Positions 1-12,562 of a DNA stretch of 64,000 bases are shown one piece after another; within the stretch, counting starts at the first letter, position 1; each line of letters begins with the position of its first letter. The notes beneath the pieces were generated by a model. The model searched no databases. It saw only the letters and a list, made by a program, of their open reading frames with translations, and had not been told where the DNA came from. Both the position numbers and the translations under genes were made by a program. The DNA is from Liolophura sinensis (taxonomy: Eukaryota; Mollusca; Polyplacophora; Chitonida; Chitonidae), in contig NC_088297.1 of NCBI RefSeq assembly GCF_032854445.1, positions 27,087,915-27,151,914 of the forward strand, read 5' to 3'.

Positions 1-522
1 AACAACAGCAAATTTACTACGGAGTGACTGAACAAGGTTAAACAGAATATAGGCTATCATAATGACAAAAAAATGCGTCACTTTTTGACCTGTAATGAAA
101 CAAGAATGATTCCTCTACAAGCCAAAGGAGCAATAAGCCTGGAATATGCATTTTGTTAGAAGCCCAAGTAATACCAAGAGTGTATGTGCTGAAACTTGGA
201 AACAAAAGATTGCTTGATACACACTGTTTTGGATTTATAGGTACGTAGCTAAACGTTTTCGAAGCAATAGTTAGACGTTTAGCTACCATACTCCACACAA
301 ATTTTGTTATCAATGAATAGTCGTGACCATCATTCTCAATTTTCACCAAATTTTGAGACCTCTCCATCAAAACTGCGACTTCAGACACAGCAGAGATGGC
401 AAGAGTTCTGAACAGCACTGCTGGCTATAAAAGATCAGGGAAAATTCAAAAGGGGTAATGCGTTGATTCTATTCAATATCTAGGACAAATATGCTTCCAC
501 TGGCACTGCCAGCATGTGGTAC
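1..522. other. TXNDC5 intron sequence with an 11-bp inverted repeat
   Basis: No exon recognised. Positions 245-255 and 276-286 are exact inverted copies of GTAGCTAAACG separated by 20 bases, able to form a small hairpin. Otherwise AT-rich sequence without features. Confidence 0.5.
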
Positions 523-726
523 CTTTGCAATGTTGATGTTCTCATTGAACTCAAATGTTTTGGCCAGTTCCTCCCATGTCGGGGCCAGACGTTTACAATG
601 TCCACACCATGGCGCGTAGAATTTGATGAACCAATGACCTTTCTGGATTTTGTCCTCGTAAGTTTCATCAAGTTCAACCAGGGTTTTCTTTGGCTCTGGA
701 GCTTTGGGTTCTTCTGGTTCGTCAGA
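523..726 (-). CDS. TXNDC5: TXNDC5 coding exon 4 (linker and second CGHC site)
   Basis: 68 codons. It starts with the acidic/proline linker, then GHWFIKFYAPWCGHCKRLAP, and ends NINIAK before a GTAC donor. The end repeats the exon 2 pattern (IAK then GT), as expected if the thioredoxin modules arose by exon duplication. The next exon is not found in positions 1-522. Confidence 0.9.
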
Positions 727-3700
727 CTACGGAATATTGACAATATACAAAATGCTTACACATGTATTTATTTATTTGACTGGTGTTGAACACCAAGCTA
801 ATAAAGATTTCCTTTACACAGCATGTGCCAGGAATAAACCAGTGACATTTGGGCAAGTTACTGACAAACGTTTCCACACTACGACATGCAGAGATATCAG
901 TGGAAGACAAGTGGTTCAGCTTAATCAAGTATTCGACTGAGCTAAGTAATGGCAACACAAGCACTGCTGACTGCTTATTGTCATCAAGGCCCCAAGTACA
1001 GTGAGAGCGGCAATATATTCATAACAATATGTCAGCAACATGTGATTACATAATCTCTTTACAATCTCCAACAAATCAAGATAACTTTGTCAACATCATG
1101 TTTATCCAATAAATATTTTTGGTCCTTTTTCAGTCCATTTGCCAACATACCTGATGAATGAATAAAGCTTTTTTATTCAAATGTTATTTGTAAATAAAGT
1201 GGTCCCAGCACTTTCTGCAAATGTCATGTCAACAATGTTACAAATTACAGAATGAAATACTTTTTTTTTGAAAAAAAAAAACAAACAAAAAAAAAAAACA
1301 ATTCAAACTGTTGTTAATATATGTGTAGATCTAGACCCAATTATAGACCCAAATTTAGTACAAAACAATTCTGGCTAGCAGCCCACTCTGCATATGAATA
1401 TAATTTTAGTTTGGACACCACTAGAATCCACTATTAATTTTTATCCAAATGAGTTTCACTGTTCAATATTAAGACATATACATGTACAAACTATTCCCAA
1501 ATGATTTCTTTGCATGAAAATAATGTTTTACAAATATTAATGCAAAGAGGAAACTCAATCACATTTATAAATACACAAATAGAAGAACTGTAATTCTTCA
1601 ACCTTTTCCCATGTTTCCCAGATGTTTATTCACGCATATTCTGACAGCATTATCCTGTATAGACTGATAAAATTATAATTTTGTGAAGCCCTGAAACTAA
1701 CCAATCCAACCAATGTACTTTTGTTTCCAAAATTAAATTAAAAATGGGCATAGACTGCACTGAAAGTTGCTCTTTCATATGTGAAAAGGCTGAGGAACTG
1801 GGATGTGTGGACAACCCTCCATACTCCTCACATTGCAATTTTAGGAAACACTTGCATAATCCTTATAACTGGGGTGCAATTAACATTATATATGCAAATG
1901 CCAATTTAACTGGCACACTATATAGTGGAAAAAAAGTGGTGTTGCTTAATCAAATACATGTATTCGACTAAGCTTATTAAAGGCCACACAGGTTGAAAGA
2001 TCAACTTTCAAATGCGAAAAAGTTGAGACTCAGGGAACATGTACATGTAAGCTGTGTCAAAAAAGCCCCAAATATAGGTTTTCAATTTGAAAATGACAGC
2101 AGAAGTCTGCAAATAAGCAGCCTGACATAGACTGTGTCTTCTTGAGGCAGGGCAAGCCCATGCCGCCAAAGCATTGCAGCCATTAAGGTGTCAGGTAGAG
2201 GACACCAGACATGACACCTCACTCAGTCACATTATACTGACCCCAGGCCAACTGGCCACGTTTCCTTTATCTAACATCTCAGTGCTGAGCACCAAGTCAG
2301 AGGCATGCAGAAACAAGTATCTTTTTTTAAACTGCTGATTTGTATTGTGTACACACATTAATACACAATGTATAAAAAATACATGATGTGTGTACACAAT
2401 GGAAAATACCCCTTTGATCCTCACCTCTGACATCTGTTCGTTGATAAACTTTTCAAAACTCTCAATATCCCTGGTTCCCTTGAAGCGTATGGGCTCATCC
2501 TCCAGAGGATTGAAGAACTTGAGGGTGGGGTAGCCCGAGACGCCATGTTTGGAGCACAGAGACGTCTGCTGGGTACAGTCCACCTGTAGATTATCACATA
2601 CCAGGGTTTTCATTTAGAATTGAAGGAGGTCACAGTTCAAAAGTAGGCGCCTGAATTGAAAGTGAGTGAGTGAGTGCTTGGGGTTTAACGTCGTACTCAA
2701 CAATTTTTCAGTCATATGACAACGAAGGAATCCTTAAGGTGCATGTATGTGAAATGTGCCTCCTTGTTGCAGGACGGATTTCCACCGCTCTTATTTAGTG
2801 CTGCATCACTGAGACGACTTACCGAAGGCAAGTAAGCCGCCCCGCCCGAGCCATTATACTGATACGGATCAACCAGTCGTTGCACTATCCCCTTCATGCC
2901 GAACACCAAGCGAGGAAGTTACAACTTCCTCTTTTAAAGTCTTAGGTGTGACTCGACCAAGGATTGATCCTGGATCTACCGGTCCCGAATGAATTGAAAG
3001 TAATTATGTCACTATTACTATCGATTTAAATGGTAAGATTATAGAGAAATTCATCTTTGTTTAGCTTAAGAGTAGGATGTTCAAACTGCATGCATACCCT
3101 ACTAATTTCTCCTAATAATAACTGTCATACACATTTTCATGTACATGAAGCGGTAATCAAGAACTTCCCACTGTATTATAGTGAACGGAACCGGAGAGCC
3201 CGTAGTAAACCATCGACCTTTGTAAAGTCACTGACAATCTTTCCCTCATCGTATTGCTAGGTACCTGACAAACCTCCAGCTGAAGTAGAGAGTGCTGGAT
3301 TAAGACATAAAGACCTCATTAGTCAGCCGTCTTCCTGCCCGCAATTTCTTCATTTTTTTCATTCCCCAGGTCTTTCTTGCTTTCATTTCTCATTTCTTTC
3401 TTTTTTTGTGTATGTGTTTCTTTGGATGACTGTGGCCAAGGGGGTGAAATATTCTTGATTACGGCATAAAACACCAATCAAATAACTAAATCATTAGCCA
3501 AGGGCCTGACAGGTAGACAGTGTCTTAACCAGGAGGAGAACCAGAGGGGGCCCCAAACTGCCATACACTAGCTGTCAGCCTATCATAGTGAATTCTTTCT
3601 CTGTACTGTCTGTTTTCCATTTTCCAGAAATGTCAATATCTCGCTTCCAACAAAATCTGTGTACAACAGCCTCAGGTACACAAATAATACACTAACACCA

Positions 3701-6700
3701 ATAGAAAGAAGGAACGATTTTGGCTCAACACCACTTTACGATTAATGGAGATATATCATCATGAGAAAGAGAAAGCCAGAATACCAAACAAGGACACTCA
3801 TAAAAACTTTATATTTTTAAATTATATATATATACTGCAATTCTTCAACCTTTTTCGCATCTATTTTTCAAGCATATTCTAAGGATATTTTTTTGTTGTA
3901 TAGACAAATTATAAAATCATGCTTTTCCTGAAGCCCTGAAAGTCACTGACCCAACCAAAGTAGTTTGTCTCCAAAATCTTATTTACAATGTGCATAACTG
4001 ACACTGCAAGTTGCTCTTTCATATGCGAAAAGGTTGAAGTACTAGGTTAATCCAGGAAAGTGTGTACTCAGGTGCGTCATAGTGACATCTAACAATACAG
4101 GCTGGCATCTATTAAAATAATGAATAACAGCAACAATACTGATGCCTTCCACACCACTAGGAATGTTAGAAATCCTTCCGAACTCAATCACCTCAACGAT
4201 GAGTCGTTCTAGCCATGACATATTCAGCCCCTGATGACCAGTTGGCTACATGTTAGAACCCTGGTTTACCTTTGCAATGACCACATCAGTCTCCTCCAGG
4301 TTTTTGTTATAAAGCTGGGCCAGTTCATTCCAGGTAGGAGCTAATCTTTTACAGTGACCACACCTGTAACAACAAACAATCAAGTTTCCACATTATAATC
4401 TTAACATCCACTCTCTGGACGACATCTATATATTAGATCTATATTGTTCACATGGCAAAAATGTTAACACTTTCAGGCATTCACAGGATCGTGTTTGTTT
4501 TAATTCAGCCAGCACAAACCACTGACCTTTGGCAAGATACTGACAAACCTTCCTACATGTGACATACAGATACATAATGATGGAAGACAATGCGTCAAAG
4601 AAACGTCAGACTGCACCAAAAAAAGCATGTATGCTTCGTCAAACGTTTATGGTCAACAAGGTCCTATGAACAATGAGAGTAGGGCAATGCACAAATTACA
4701 TGTCCAGGCTCAGGAGTGAACTCGCATCTTATGTGACAAGCATTGCCATTCTACTAGACTAGCACCTGCTCATGTTATAGGGACATACACATGCAAGTTG
4801 TACAGGCTAGGTCATATCAGTCATACCAGCGTGCTGAGCGCGAGTTCGAATTAGAAATAGGTATATTTCTATACTGGCTATCTGCATACATGTACATCAT
4901 ATGAATGCCATATCTAAAATATGCATGTTTTATAGGCTGTTGCTATAGGAACCACAGATATAATAAAATCCTGGAAAAAAACAATATATGATGTACACTA
5001 TACACCTGAGGCAAATGATACATGTACGTCTATCCTTTGATCTTACAAGTGCATGTGGAATATCGACAATACAGGTAAGTGATGATGAGCAAAATTCAGT
5101 ACACTTCTATGCAGCGGCTCAAACATGTAGTTGACAGACAACTCTATGAGATGTGTAGCAACAGTGTACGAGCCTACAGCCTGTAGCTATATATTGACGG
5201 CCTATAGCTACGTGTTGACAGCCTGTAGCTACATGTTGATGGCCTATATCTGCGTGTTGACAGCCTATAGGTACGTGTTGACAGCCTATAGGTACGTGTT
5301 GACAGCAGCCTATAGCTATGTGTTGACAGCCTGTAGCTACGTGTTGATGGTCTATAGCTACGTGTTGACAACTTATAGCTACATGTTGACAGCCTATAGC
5401 TAAGTGTTGACAGCCTATAGCTAAGTGTTGACAGCCTATAGCTAAGTGTTGAAAGCTTGTAGCTACGTGTTGACAGCCTTTAGCTATGTGTTGAAAGCCT
5501 GTAGCTATGTGTTGAAAGCCTGTAGCTGCGTGTTGACGGCCTGTAGCTACGTGTTGACGGCCTGTAGCTATATGTTGACAGCCTGTAGCTACGTGTGGAC
5601 AGCCTGTAGCTACGTGATGATGGCCTGTAGCTACGTGTTGACGGCCTGTAGCTACGTGTTGACGGCCTGTAGCTACGTGTTGACAGCCTATAGCTACGTG
5701 TTTACGGCCTGCAGCTACGTGCTGACGGCCTGCAGCTACGTGCTGACGGCCTGTAGCTACATGATGACGGCCTGCAGCTACGTGCTGACGGCCTGTAGCT
5801 ACGCGTTGACGGCCTATAGCTATCTGTTGATGGCCTGTAGCTACGTGTTGACAGTGATAGTCATACATGCAGTATACACCTGTATATCAAAATCACTAAA
5901 GAGGGCCTCCGTTGCAGAGGTGCTTCGCATGCCAGTGCAGCGCGTTGACCCAGAAGCCTCTCATCAATGTGGTCAGTGCAAGTTCAAGTCTAGCTCAAGC
6001 TGGCTTCCTCCTCGGCTGTACGTTGGAAATTCTGTCAGCAACCTGTGGATGGTCGTGGGTTTCCCCGCGGGCTTCCTCCCACCATAATGCGCAGTCATAT
6101 AAGTGAAATAATCTTGAGTATGGCATAAAACACCAAACAAATACATGTGGTTTCTTACAACAGTAGTGGCATGCATAAAAGAAAATTTCATGAAATCAAG
6201 AGCATGCATGTTTATGTCTCATTTTACTTTAGAAAATTTGTCAGTAATTTGCCAAAGGTGGTGCATTATCCCAGTTAACCCTTTCAACCCTGTAAAGTGG
6301 CCACCGGAATCAGAGTACCTTTAACAAACTGCACTGGGACTGCTCAACAAACATATTTTTAACGACTTTCACGGTCTGAGTCTGCATTTCACCTGTACTA
6401 TATTTCCCTATAGTTTAGTATGTTAACATTGTCACACTGTGCATGATTCCGCTTGATTCGCCAACCTTACAGGGCCACTTAAAAGTTTTTTGTTAAGTCT
6501 GATTAATTTTTATCAGAAAAACTTATCCTAAATAACCCTATATTTTGTCCACTTTTCCGGATTCTAAAAGTTCTATTGAGTTTAGAAAGGTGTTCTTAAG
6601 TTTGCTTGGAACGTGGGATGATACTCTACTGGAAAATTGTAAGTTTCAGCACCAAAAATAATATATTGTGACATTTATTTGCCCCTAAAAATGCACTTTT

Positions 6701-9700
6701 GTCAATTTAGGTCAATTAGGGTATGAGTTGGCAGCCAAAATATCATTTCAATGCATCTAAATCCTTCTGAAAATGCATTTTCATTCAAGCATGCCAAACT
6801 TTTGGTGAAATACAGTATGCCTTCTTTATCAGTGCAGGTGTACTACATGTAGTTTATTACAAAATATCACAGGCATATGTGATATATCACCACACACATA
6901 TTGTATTATCACAAGTTAGCATCAGCCCGTTTTTATCATCATTTAACAAAAATTCAAATGTCATGGCATTAATTTAAATGAACATAACCATTTATCCAGA
7001 TTTTTTGATTCACTACAAATACAAGAGTTTCCCCTTATTCATTCCTGAGATCAATATTATGTGTTAACCTAAGAATACATCAGAGGGGGACTGAGTTGAG
7101 AACAGAAAGTATGCTATGGTAACAGCCTGTAACTTCATCAATTGCACACACATGTTGCACTGCCCTGTAACCACCGCCCCGCACAGCACAGCCCACTCAC
7201 CATCACCACCTTCAGCTAATCCCACTAGTATTGGGTATTTCACTGCCTCAGGGACAGATGCAGGGAAGATAGCCCCCAATAGTGCTGAATGTAACAGCTG
7301 TTATTAAAATGAATGACCGCGATTGATCATGTGACGTGTCAATTCCTTACACCTCGCTCGCAGCTTTCAACAGCATTAATGTGGTGACAACGAGGCACTG
7401 TACAGAGCTCCAGCAATCACGTGTCAATAATGCTAGTAATCTTTAATAATTTCAATCTATCTGTTCACGAAAAAAACCTTACACTGCTGCACATGTACAC
7501 TGTTATGTTTTCATAAATTTCATAAGTGTTTACCTTACCCAAGAATATTTCACTTATAGGACGGCAGCCAGCAATATGGTGGGAGGAAACCGGGCAGAGC
7601 CCGGGGTAAACCCACAGCCATCTGCATGATGCTGGCAGACCTTCCCATGTAGCGCTGAGGAAGTCAGCATAAGCTGGATTTGACTCTCACAGCAACCGCA
7701 ACATGTACACTCAACATCTGCATGCAGTGAAATGTGGTTCTTAGCTACAGCATCAAAAACAGTAACTTGTAAAGTAGAGGTCTTCTTACAATGATTTGTC
7801 ATACATGCAGAAATTTATTTTCATCATTTCAACTTAACACCATTCAGGTAATCAGGGATTTATTTTCATCATTTCAACTTAGCACCATTCAGGTAATCAG
7901 GGATTTATTTTCATCATTTCAACTTAGCACCATTCAGGTAATCAGGAATTTTTCACTAACAAAATGGTTTTCAGTTTTATGGCTGGAAGAAGTTGAAGCC
8001 GGGAGTACGCCAATGTAAATCAACCTTTGGCGGCTCACTGACTTTCCCACATGTGCTCTTGAACGGTGGAAAACAGAAGGTCTAACTGATCATCATTTAA
8101 AAAGTTGAATGTTGCCGGTAACAAACCATTGTTGTTAAGATTGGGTTGGTCGAACAGCACAATCTTTTTTTGAGTGTGTGTGTGTGTGTGTCCCGCACGA
8201 TAACTGATAGTAAATGGCCCACAGTTTCTTTTCCCGATAAAGTTTGTTATTTCACACAGTCCTGACTTAATGGTAAGATGACAGAAAAGGAAAAGATTAA
8301 TGATTAAGTCATTTCAATTTTCGCTACTCACAACAAACAACTTTCTAATGATCGCCTTTTCAACAAATATTTGACAGCACAATGGCGACAGGTGTGTCAG
8401 TGATTCACCCGTTTAGCAAATTAAGTTCGTCTATAATAGAGTACCTAAACATGAAGAATCACAACTACTTCATTAGGTAAGCCTTTTAAATGCTGTCCGT
8501 CAACCACGACGTGACTTGCATAACAATGACAGATTCTTGATTATTTATTTATTTGATTGGTGTTTTATGCTGTACTTATAATATTTCACTTAGATGACGG
8601 CGGCAAGCATTATGGTGGGACAAAAACCCACAACCATTTGCAGGTTGATGGCAAACCTTCCAACAAATGGGCGGAGAGAAAACAGACTTGACATGAAAAC
8701 TCAAAACTTGTGACTTGCCGTCTCCCTGCGAGAGTTAAAATAATTAGACAGTGAGAACTTTTTTCATCAACTTAAATCTCGCTTTATCAACTTGCATGTA
8801 CATCTTGCTTCATCAACTGTGCATAAGTCATATACGTGAATAAACTTTTGAATTAGATTTTGTTACAAATTAATAAACAATTCAATTGGCATTTTCATAA
8901 TGTGAATTGCATCCCAACTGTAAGGAGTGGGTGGTTCTTAAAATTGCAATGTGAGAAGTATGGAAGTTTGTCCAAATACAGCAGGTGTTGAAAGTCGAAA
9001 ATAAAAAAGAAAATCTCTGTAAGGAGAATGCTAGTGCTTCCTAGAATTGCAACGTGATGGTTTGTGACAAAACTGCATTTGTTGAAAAGTCTAATATAAA
9101 AAAGAAACTGTCTGTATGGAGCATGCAAGTGCCACAACGGCGCAACTTTATGGAGTTGATCATGATATATTTTAATTATGGATCAACATAAAATCTCACT
9201 CTCAGCAGTCAGCTGGTAAATTCCTGTCCCTTACATGAACTTGTTCAGTTTTACTGCAGGTCTCAAATAACATCATCCCCCTCAGATTGTGCTTATGATC
9301 CATTAGTAATACATTGTTATCTTCAGTACTTTATTTCTGTGTGGGGTGTTTAGCATATAAAATAAAGGTTAACTAAAACCTGTCACATAATAACAATTCT
9401 CTTCCCAGAACATCGCACAACTTTTAGTTCCTTGTCAAAAAAAAGGCATCCTTAAGATGATTAATGGGAACTCTCAACATTATGATAACATTAAAACAGA
9501 ACTTCTCTCTTTAGTTAGATTTTTATCTCCTAACATGTAGAGTGGGTTATGGGCAACACATTTTTGCCATTTCAGACAATAATCAACTGTTAAGATATAA
9601 GCTATAACATGCTGAGCATCAGTATATGAAGAAATAAAAATACATGCACATGTATTAGATTTTCAGGAAAATATTTCAAATTCATCAAATCCACCTATTC

Positions 9701-12562
9701 TTTAAATAAACAACCTGCATATTGCATATTTTTCCGTAAGTATGTGCACCTTGTTAGTTTGTACTGAAGGTACAGTACATGTATAATATTGCTGTAACTA
9801 CGCTAGTAGCCAGTGTCACAGGTACATGTGATTACCATAGTAACCAGTGTCACAGGTACATGTGATTGCCATAGTAGCCAGTGTCACGGGTATATGTGAT
9901 TACCATAGTAACCAGTGTCACGGGTACATGTGATTACCATAGTAGCCTGTGTCACGGGTACATGTGATTACCATAGTAACCAGTGTCACAGGTACATGTG
10001 ATTACCATAGTAACCAGTGTCACGGGTACATGTGATCACCATAGAAACCAGTGTATGGGTCATTACTGTAACTACCACTACCCTACAGTGTTGTGGGAAT
10101 TGCCTTAACTAAAACAGCTTTATTTTTTTAAATTTAAAATTTGCATAAACTGCATTGAAATGCGAAGAGTTTGAGGAATTAGGGTAAATATCATGCAGCA
10201 CAAGTGACAATCATCACTGATAAATCTCGGCACTTTCTACACATCAGCAGTAAGCACACAAACAACAATCCTTGAAAAACTATAACAAGTATTTGGGATT
10301 CTTTGCCATCCCAAAGGCAGGACTGAGTCTGAACTGTCTATAAAGCTACTAACCACATCATCCTGCAGGTAACTGGTTGTCACTTAGTCCCATCTAAACA
10401 CATATACATATGTCTACTCAGTAAGCCAGTGTTACTGGTTGTGGCTTAGTCCTGTCTAAACACACATACTTGGGTCTAATCAGTAAGCCAGTGTTACTGG
10501 TTGTCACTTAGTCCTGTCTAAACACACATACATGTGTCTACTCAGTAAGCCAGTGTTACTGGTTGTCACTTAGTCCTGTCTAAACACACATACATGTGTC
10601 TAAACAGTAAGCTAGCGTTACTGGTTGGTCACACCATATCAGTGGACTTACATCACATGCACATATACATGTACACTGCGTTCACAGTGCATCAAGCAAA
10701 ATTAATGTGACCACTAACATATCTGGCTTTTGCATACAGGCCACAACAGTCATGACAGTTTGCACAGCTTCACAAATGTGTACATCAACATGCATGTTGA
10801 CAAAAACAAGATGTCCTCTACATACATGTTTACAAATTGCAATTAGAACACAAACAGAATCAAATTCAAGGTTCACAAGTGCATTTACTGCAGTACAATG
10901 ACATAATTAATGACTACCTAAATGTACAAATATAAACGCCCCACATAGATGTATACTTACTAATATATTTTTATTATTATTAGTCATTAAGAGTGACATA
11001 TCCACCCTGATAAATTCAAACATGAACAATTTCATGTGGTATAGTTACCATTGGTACGCTATAAGGTATGGTACTATTTTATGGAACAGTTCAGCAAATC
11101 ACTGCATTTTAACATGGGTGGGTATATGCAATAATAAAAACTATCCCGAAAAGATGATTTTATTCACAGGTCGGTCTTACAGGTATCTTGCACATATTCT
11201 AAAATAAACCCATGTATAAATCAGGACTTAAACGTCACCTTTTGCAGACATTATTTGTTAATGTTTGGCCAAGCCAACGTTAAAATTTTGCTTATGAGCA
11301 CGGGCCACTGGACAGTAAAGTGATGACATCGTGATAACAAGGGGCATCAGTGTGATGTTGTAATGTCAAAACTCACGCATATGTTATTAGGGGCCTGACA
11401 GTGCATTAAAGTTCCAATGCATAGAGAGGACTATATTTAACACAAGCAGATTTTGTTTTTAGTGGTATTATCTATAAATATACCATTTGCGACCTATATA
11501 ACTGACATTTTCATACTGACAATCTGAAATGTTGGAGAGTGCTAAAGGATGCTCTGAGAAATGAAACCTTATCCAAGAGTTCATGTATCAGACAACAAGA
11601 TGTAAGTTCCGGCTTTCCCAGTACTTGGTACGAGTTAATACAATAAATGAATTACAGGTTTAAGCTTGCAATGCCATTGCACGATCAATGACTAACAGAC
11701 TTTCAATAGGGGAATTTTAAAGTTAAGTTTCCTGCCACGTGGTAGAGTGACATATATTAAATGAAGAACCAGCTTTTCACATCTGAGAAGGAGTTCATTG
11801 AAAATAACAAAAGGATCAACCTTCTCTTTACAACTGCCTTCAAGAGAATTAAGCCGTTACAAAGAGTGAGTGAGTGCTTGGAGTTTAACGCCATTACTAA
11901 GACCACTTAATGTCAGGAATAAGCGTCTATTTAACAAATTAAAGCATGCAGTAAAAGCCACAGGTAAAGAGGATGTACACTGTACATGTAGTAGAAAAAA
12001 AGGGTGTTTAGCTTGTCAAGACCTACAACACAAAAAAAGTATGGATACAAAGTGATAATTCGTTTCACAGACTGGTCTGTGCTTTGCTATGTAGATAAAA
12101 ACTGATCAGGACTTTAATGTCCAAATGTCATCAATTTACCCAGTTTACTCATCTTCTCCCCACATGATCTTCAGTTTGACTGGGGGGGGGGGGGGGGAAT
12201 ATAATGGAAATAGTATACGTACAAGCCATCTTTGATACTGGTACAGGTTTTTAACTAGAGATCTATATGTGCGTATGATAGCAGTAAATCCCCATCCACC
12301 CTCCTACTTTGCACTCTAAGATGTATACACTTTATCTTTGAGACATGAATTTTTGATGAGACTGCATGTGTGTCAAATGCTTTGTAAATAAAACTCACCA
12401 AGGAGCAAAAAACATGACAAAGTGAGCTTTCTCTTCTAATTTCGTGGCAAATTCCTCGTCCCCATAAGAAACGACATCCGCACCATGATCGTCATCGCAC
12501 AACACAGCACAGAAAGCGCTGAAAACAGCTAGCAAGGTGAGGAGAGAAGTTGTCGGCGTCAT
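523..12562 (-). CDS. TXNDC5: TXNDC5/ERp46-like thioredoxin-domain protein (N-terminal part, 4 exons; gene runs off left edge)
   Basis: An ER-lumen protein disulfide isomerase family member that forms and rearranges disulfides in secretory proteins. Coding exons, in transcript order, are 12399-12562, 4270-4363, 2425-2583 and 523-726; all have GT-AG borders and matching phases, giving 207 residues. Residues 1-22 are a signal peptide with a Leu/Ala/Phe core, followed by an acidic DDD. The first thioredoxin domain has FFAPWCGHCK with the CxxC at 56-59 and the cis-proline in GYPTLKFF near 105. A Pro/Glu linker (SDEPEEPKAPEPKK) leads to the second domain with APWCGHCKRLAP at 180-183. The repeated CGHC domains after a signal peptide fit TXNDC5, which usually has three; the rest should lie left of position 1. 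Intron 1 (about 8 kb) carries several minisatellites. Another PDI-family paralogue cannot be fully excluded. Confidence 0.88.
780..945 (-). mobile_element. SINE-like relic (variant body)
   Basis: Carries the TTTATTTGACTGGTGTT tail motif and GTTACTGACAAACGTTTCC, shared with copies near 3210, 4520, 23450 and 53920. Diverged; no target-site duplication found. Part of its head (CTTAATCAAGTATTCGACT) recurs near 1946-1972. Confidence 0.45.
1588..1803. mobile_element. Terminal-inverted-repeat element (MITE-like), copy 1
   Basis: Begins TAATTCTTCAACCTTTTCCC and ends with the near reverse complement (ATGTGAAAAGGCTGAGGAA). The body (GACTGATAAAATTATAA, GAAGCCCTGAAA, TTGCTCTTTCATATG) recurs at 3834, 30369, 39958 and 48970. 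No transposase; a non-autonomous DNA transposon is the likeliest class. Confidence 0.7.
2125..2235 (-). mobile_element. SINE family 3 fragment
   Basis: Reverse-complement match to the body of the copy at 28066-28400 (GACACCAGACATGACACC, GACTGTGTCTTCTTG). Ends 190 bp from TXNDC5 exon 3. Confidence 0.55.
2425..2583 (-). CDS. TXNDC5: TXNDC5 coding exon 3 (second half of domain 1)
   Basis: 53 codons, from VDCTQQTSLC through GVSGYPTLKFF (cis-Pro loop) to INEQMSE. Acceptor CTACAG at the right, donor GTGAGG at the left. Phase 0 on both sides. Confidence 0.9.
2664..2989 (-). mobile_element. SINE family 2, near full-length with 12-bp target-site duplication
   Basis: The 12-mer TGAATTGAAAGT flanks the element exactly at 2652-2663 and 2990-3001. 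The 3' tail is a (TCAC)n run, read here as GTGAGTGAGTGAG. A B-box-like GGATCAATCC lies near the head, and 2912-2931 holds an exact 9-bp inverted repeat (GAGGAAGTT, AC, AACTTCCTC). Related copies are at 16437 and 19915. Confidence 0.85.
3190..3300 (-). mobile_element. SINE variant relic
   Basis: Contains GTAGTAAACCATCGACCTTTG and CACTGACAATCTTTCC, matching the variant SINE body seen intact around 53900. Short and diverged. Confidence 0.4.
3834..4236. mobile_element. Terminal-inverted-repeat element, copy 2, with ~190 bp extra shared flank
   Basis: The inverted-repeat unit (3834-4046) is followed by sequence shared with 30568-30776: ACAATACAGGCT, a short AT-rich stretch, CACACCACTAGG and GTTCTAGCCATGACAT. 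The repeat unit at family size is therefore about 400 bp in these two copies. It stops 34 bp before TXNDC5 exon 2's donor. Confidence 0.7.
4270..4363 (-). CDS. TXNDC5: TXNDC5 coding exon 2 (CGHC active site, domain 1)
   Basis: Acceptor ACAG at the right end, donor GTAAAC at the left. It encodes 31 residues beginning CGHCKRLAPTWNELAQLY and ending VVIAK. It is too short to show in a simple ORF scan; I found it by the phase left open by exon 1 and the active-site motif. Confidence 0.9.
4500..4625 (-). mobile_element. SINE variant relic
   Basis: CCACTGACCTTTGGCAAGAT then ACTGACAAACCTTCC and ATGTGACATACAGA match the variant body. No tail or duplication seen. Confidence 0.4.
5178..5854. repeat. 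21-bp minisatellite, ~32 copies (TXNDC5 intron 1)
   Basis: Unit core GTTGACGGCCTGTAGCTACG plus one base. Because 21 is a multiple of three, long open frames run in both directions (for example a minus-strand frame reading QHVATGC again and again); these are repeat artefacts. One unit at about 5299 has a 3-bp insertion. A SINE head begins 48 bp past the end. Confidence 0.95.
5903..6143 (+). mobile_element. tRNA-derived SINE family 1, head to tail
   Basis: Starts GGGCCTCCGTTGCAGAGGTG (A-box region), B-box-like GCAAGTTCAAGTC near 5979, then the family body (GGTCGTGGGTTTCC, ACCATAATG, AAGTGAAATA) and the CATAAAACACCAA tail. Confidence 0.8.
6478..6790 (+). repeat. Dispersed repeat, inverted partner at 29165-29400
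   Basis: TTATTTGCCCCTAAAAATGC, TTTTGTCAATTTAGGTCA and the preceding GATGATACTCTACTGGAAAA match the reverse complement of 29165-29400 with moderate divergence. Element class unknown; ends not defined. Confidence 0.55.
7535..7699 (-). mobile_element. SINE family 1, 5'-truncated
   Basis: Body read in reverse: CCAAGAATATTTCACTTAT, GGTGGGAGGAAACCGGGCAG, GCTGGCAGACCTTCCCA, and AAGCTGGATTTGACTCTCAC, the complement of the B-box region. Confidence 0.75.
7813..7947. repeat. 45-bp tandem repeat, 3 copies
   Basis: Core TTTCATCATTTCAACTTAGC followed by ACCATTCAGGTAATCAGG. The three copies differ at one or two bases, so the duplication is recent. Confidence 0.92.
8541..8705 (-). mobile_element. SINE family 1, degraded
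   Basis: TTATTTGATTGGTGTTTTAT tail at the left, then AATATTTCACTTAGATGACG and CAGGTTGATGGCAAACCTTC. The head is lost. Confidence 0.65.
8918..9140. repeat. ~105-bp imperfect tandem duplication
   Basis: CTGTAAGGAG, an AATTGCAA(C/T)GTGA block, a GTTGAAAAGTC-like block and AAAAAAGAAA occur twice in order, with a third CTGTATGGAGCATGC start. Diverged. Apart from this, 8706-9804 holds nothing I can name. Confidence 0.5.
9805..10055. repeat. 34-bp minisatellite, ~7.5 copies
   Basis: Unit core CCAGTGTCACAGGTACATGT then GATTACCATAGTAA. Alternating A/G variants (GTAACC or GTAGCC; CACAGG or CACGGG) let copies be told apart. Confidence 0.93.
10372..10628. repeat. 62-bp minisatellite, ~4 copies
   Basis: ACTGGTTGTCACTTAGTCC recurs at 10372, 10434, 10496, 10558 and 10620, an exact 62-bp step. 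Confidence 0.93.
10629..12394. other. TXNDC5 intron 1 remainder, no gene seen
   Basis: AT-rich intron. A short SINE family 2 tail lies near 11866-11905 (GAGTGAGTGAGTGCTTGGAG) and a run of 16 G at 12182-12197. No exon or RNA gene recognised. Confidence 0.5.
12399..12562 (-). CDS. TXNDC5: TXNDC5 coding exon 1 (signal peptide and start of first thioredoxin domain)
   Basis: The ATG at 12562 opens a hydrophobic signal peptide, then KAHFVMFFAPW. The exon stops inside the Trp codon (CCTTG, then GTGAGT), and the next exon supplies the G followed by Cys-Gly-His-Cys. A Met further upstream in this frame (near 12685) would put a long non-signal extension in front, so I prefer 12562. Confidence 0.88.

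Noticed and set aside
5119..6087. Open frames of 249 and 213 residues with repeats such as QHVATGC or ACSYVLT
   Set aside because: Translation of a 21-bp minisatellite; open because the period is divisible by three.
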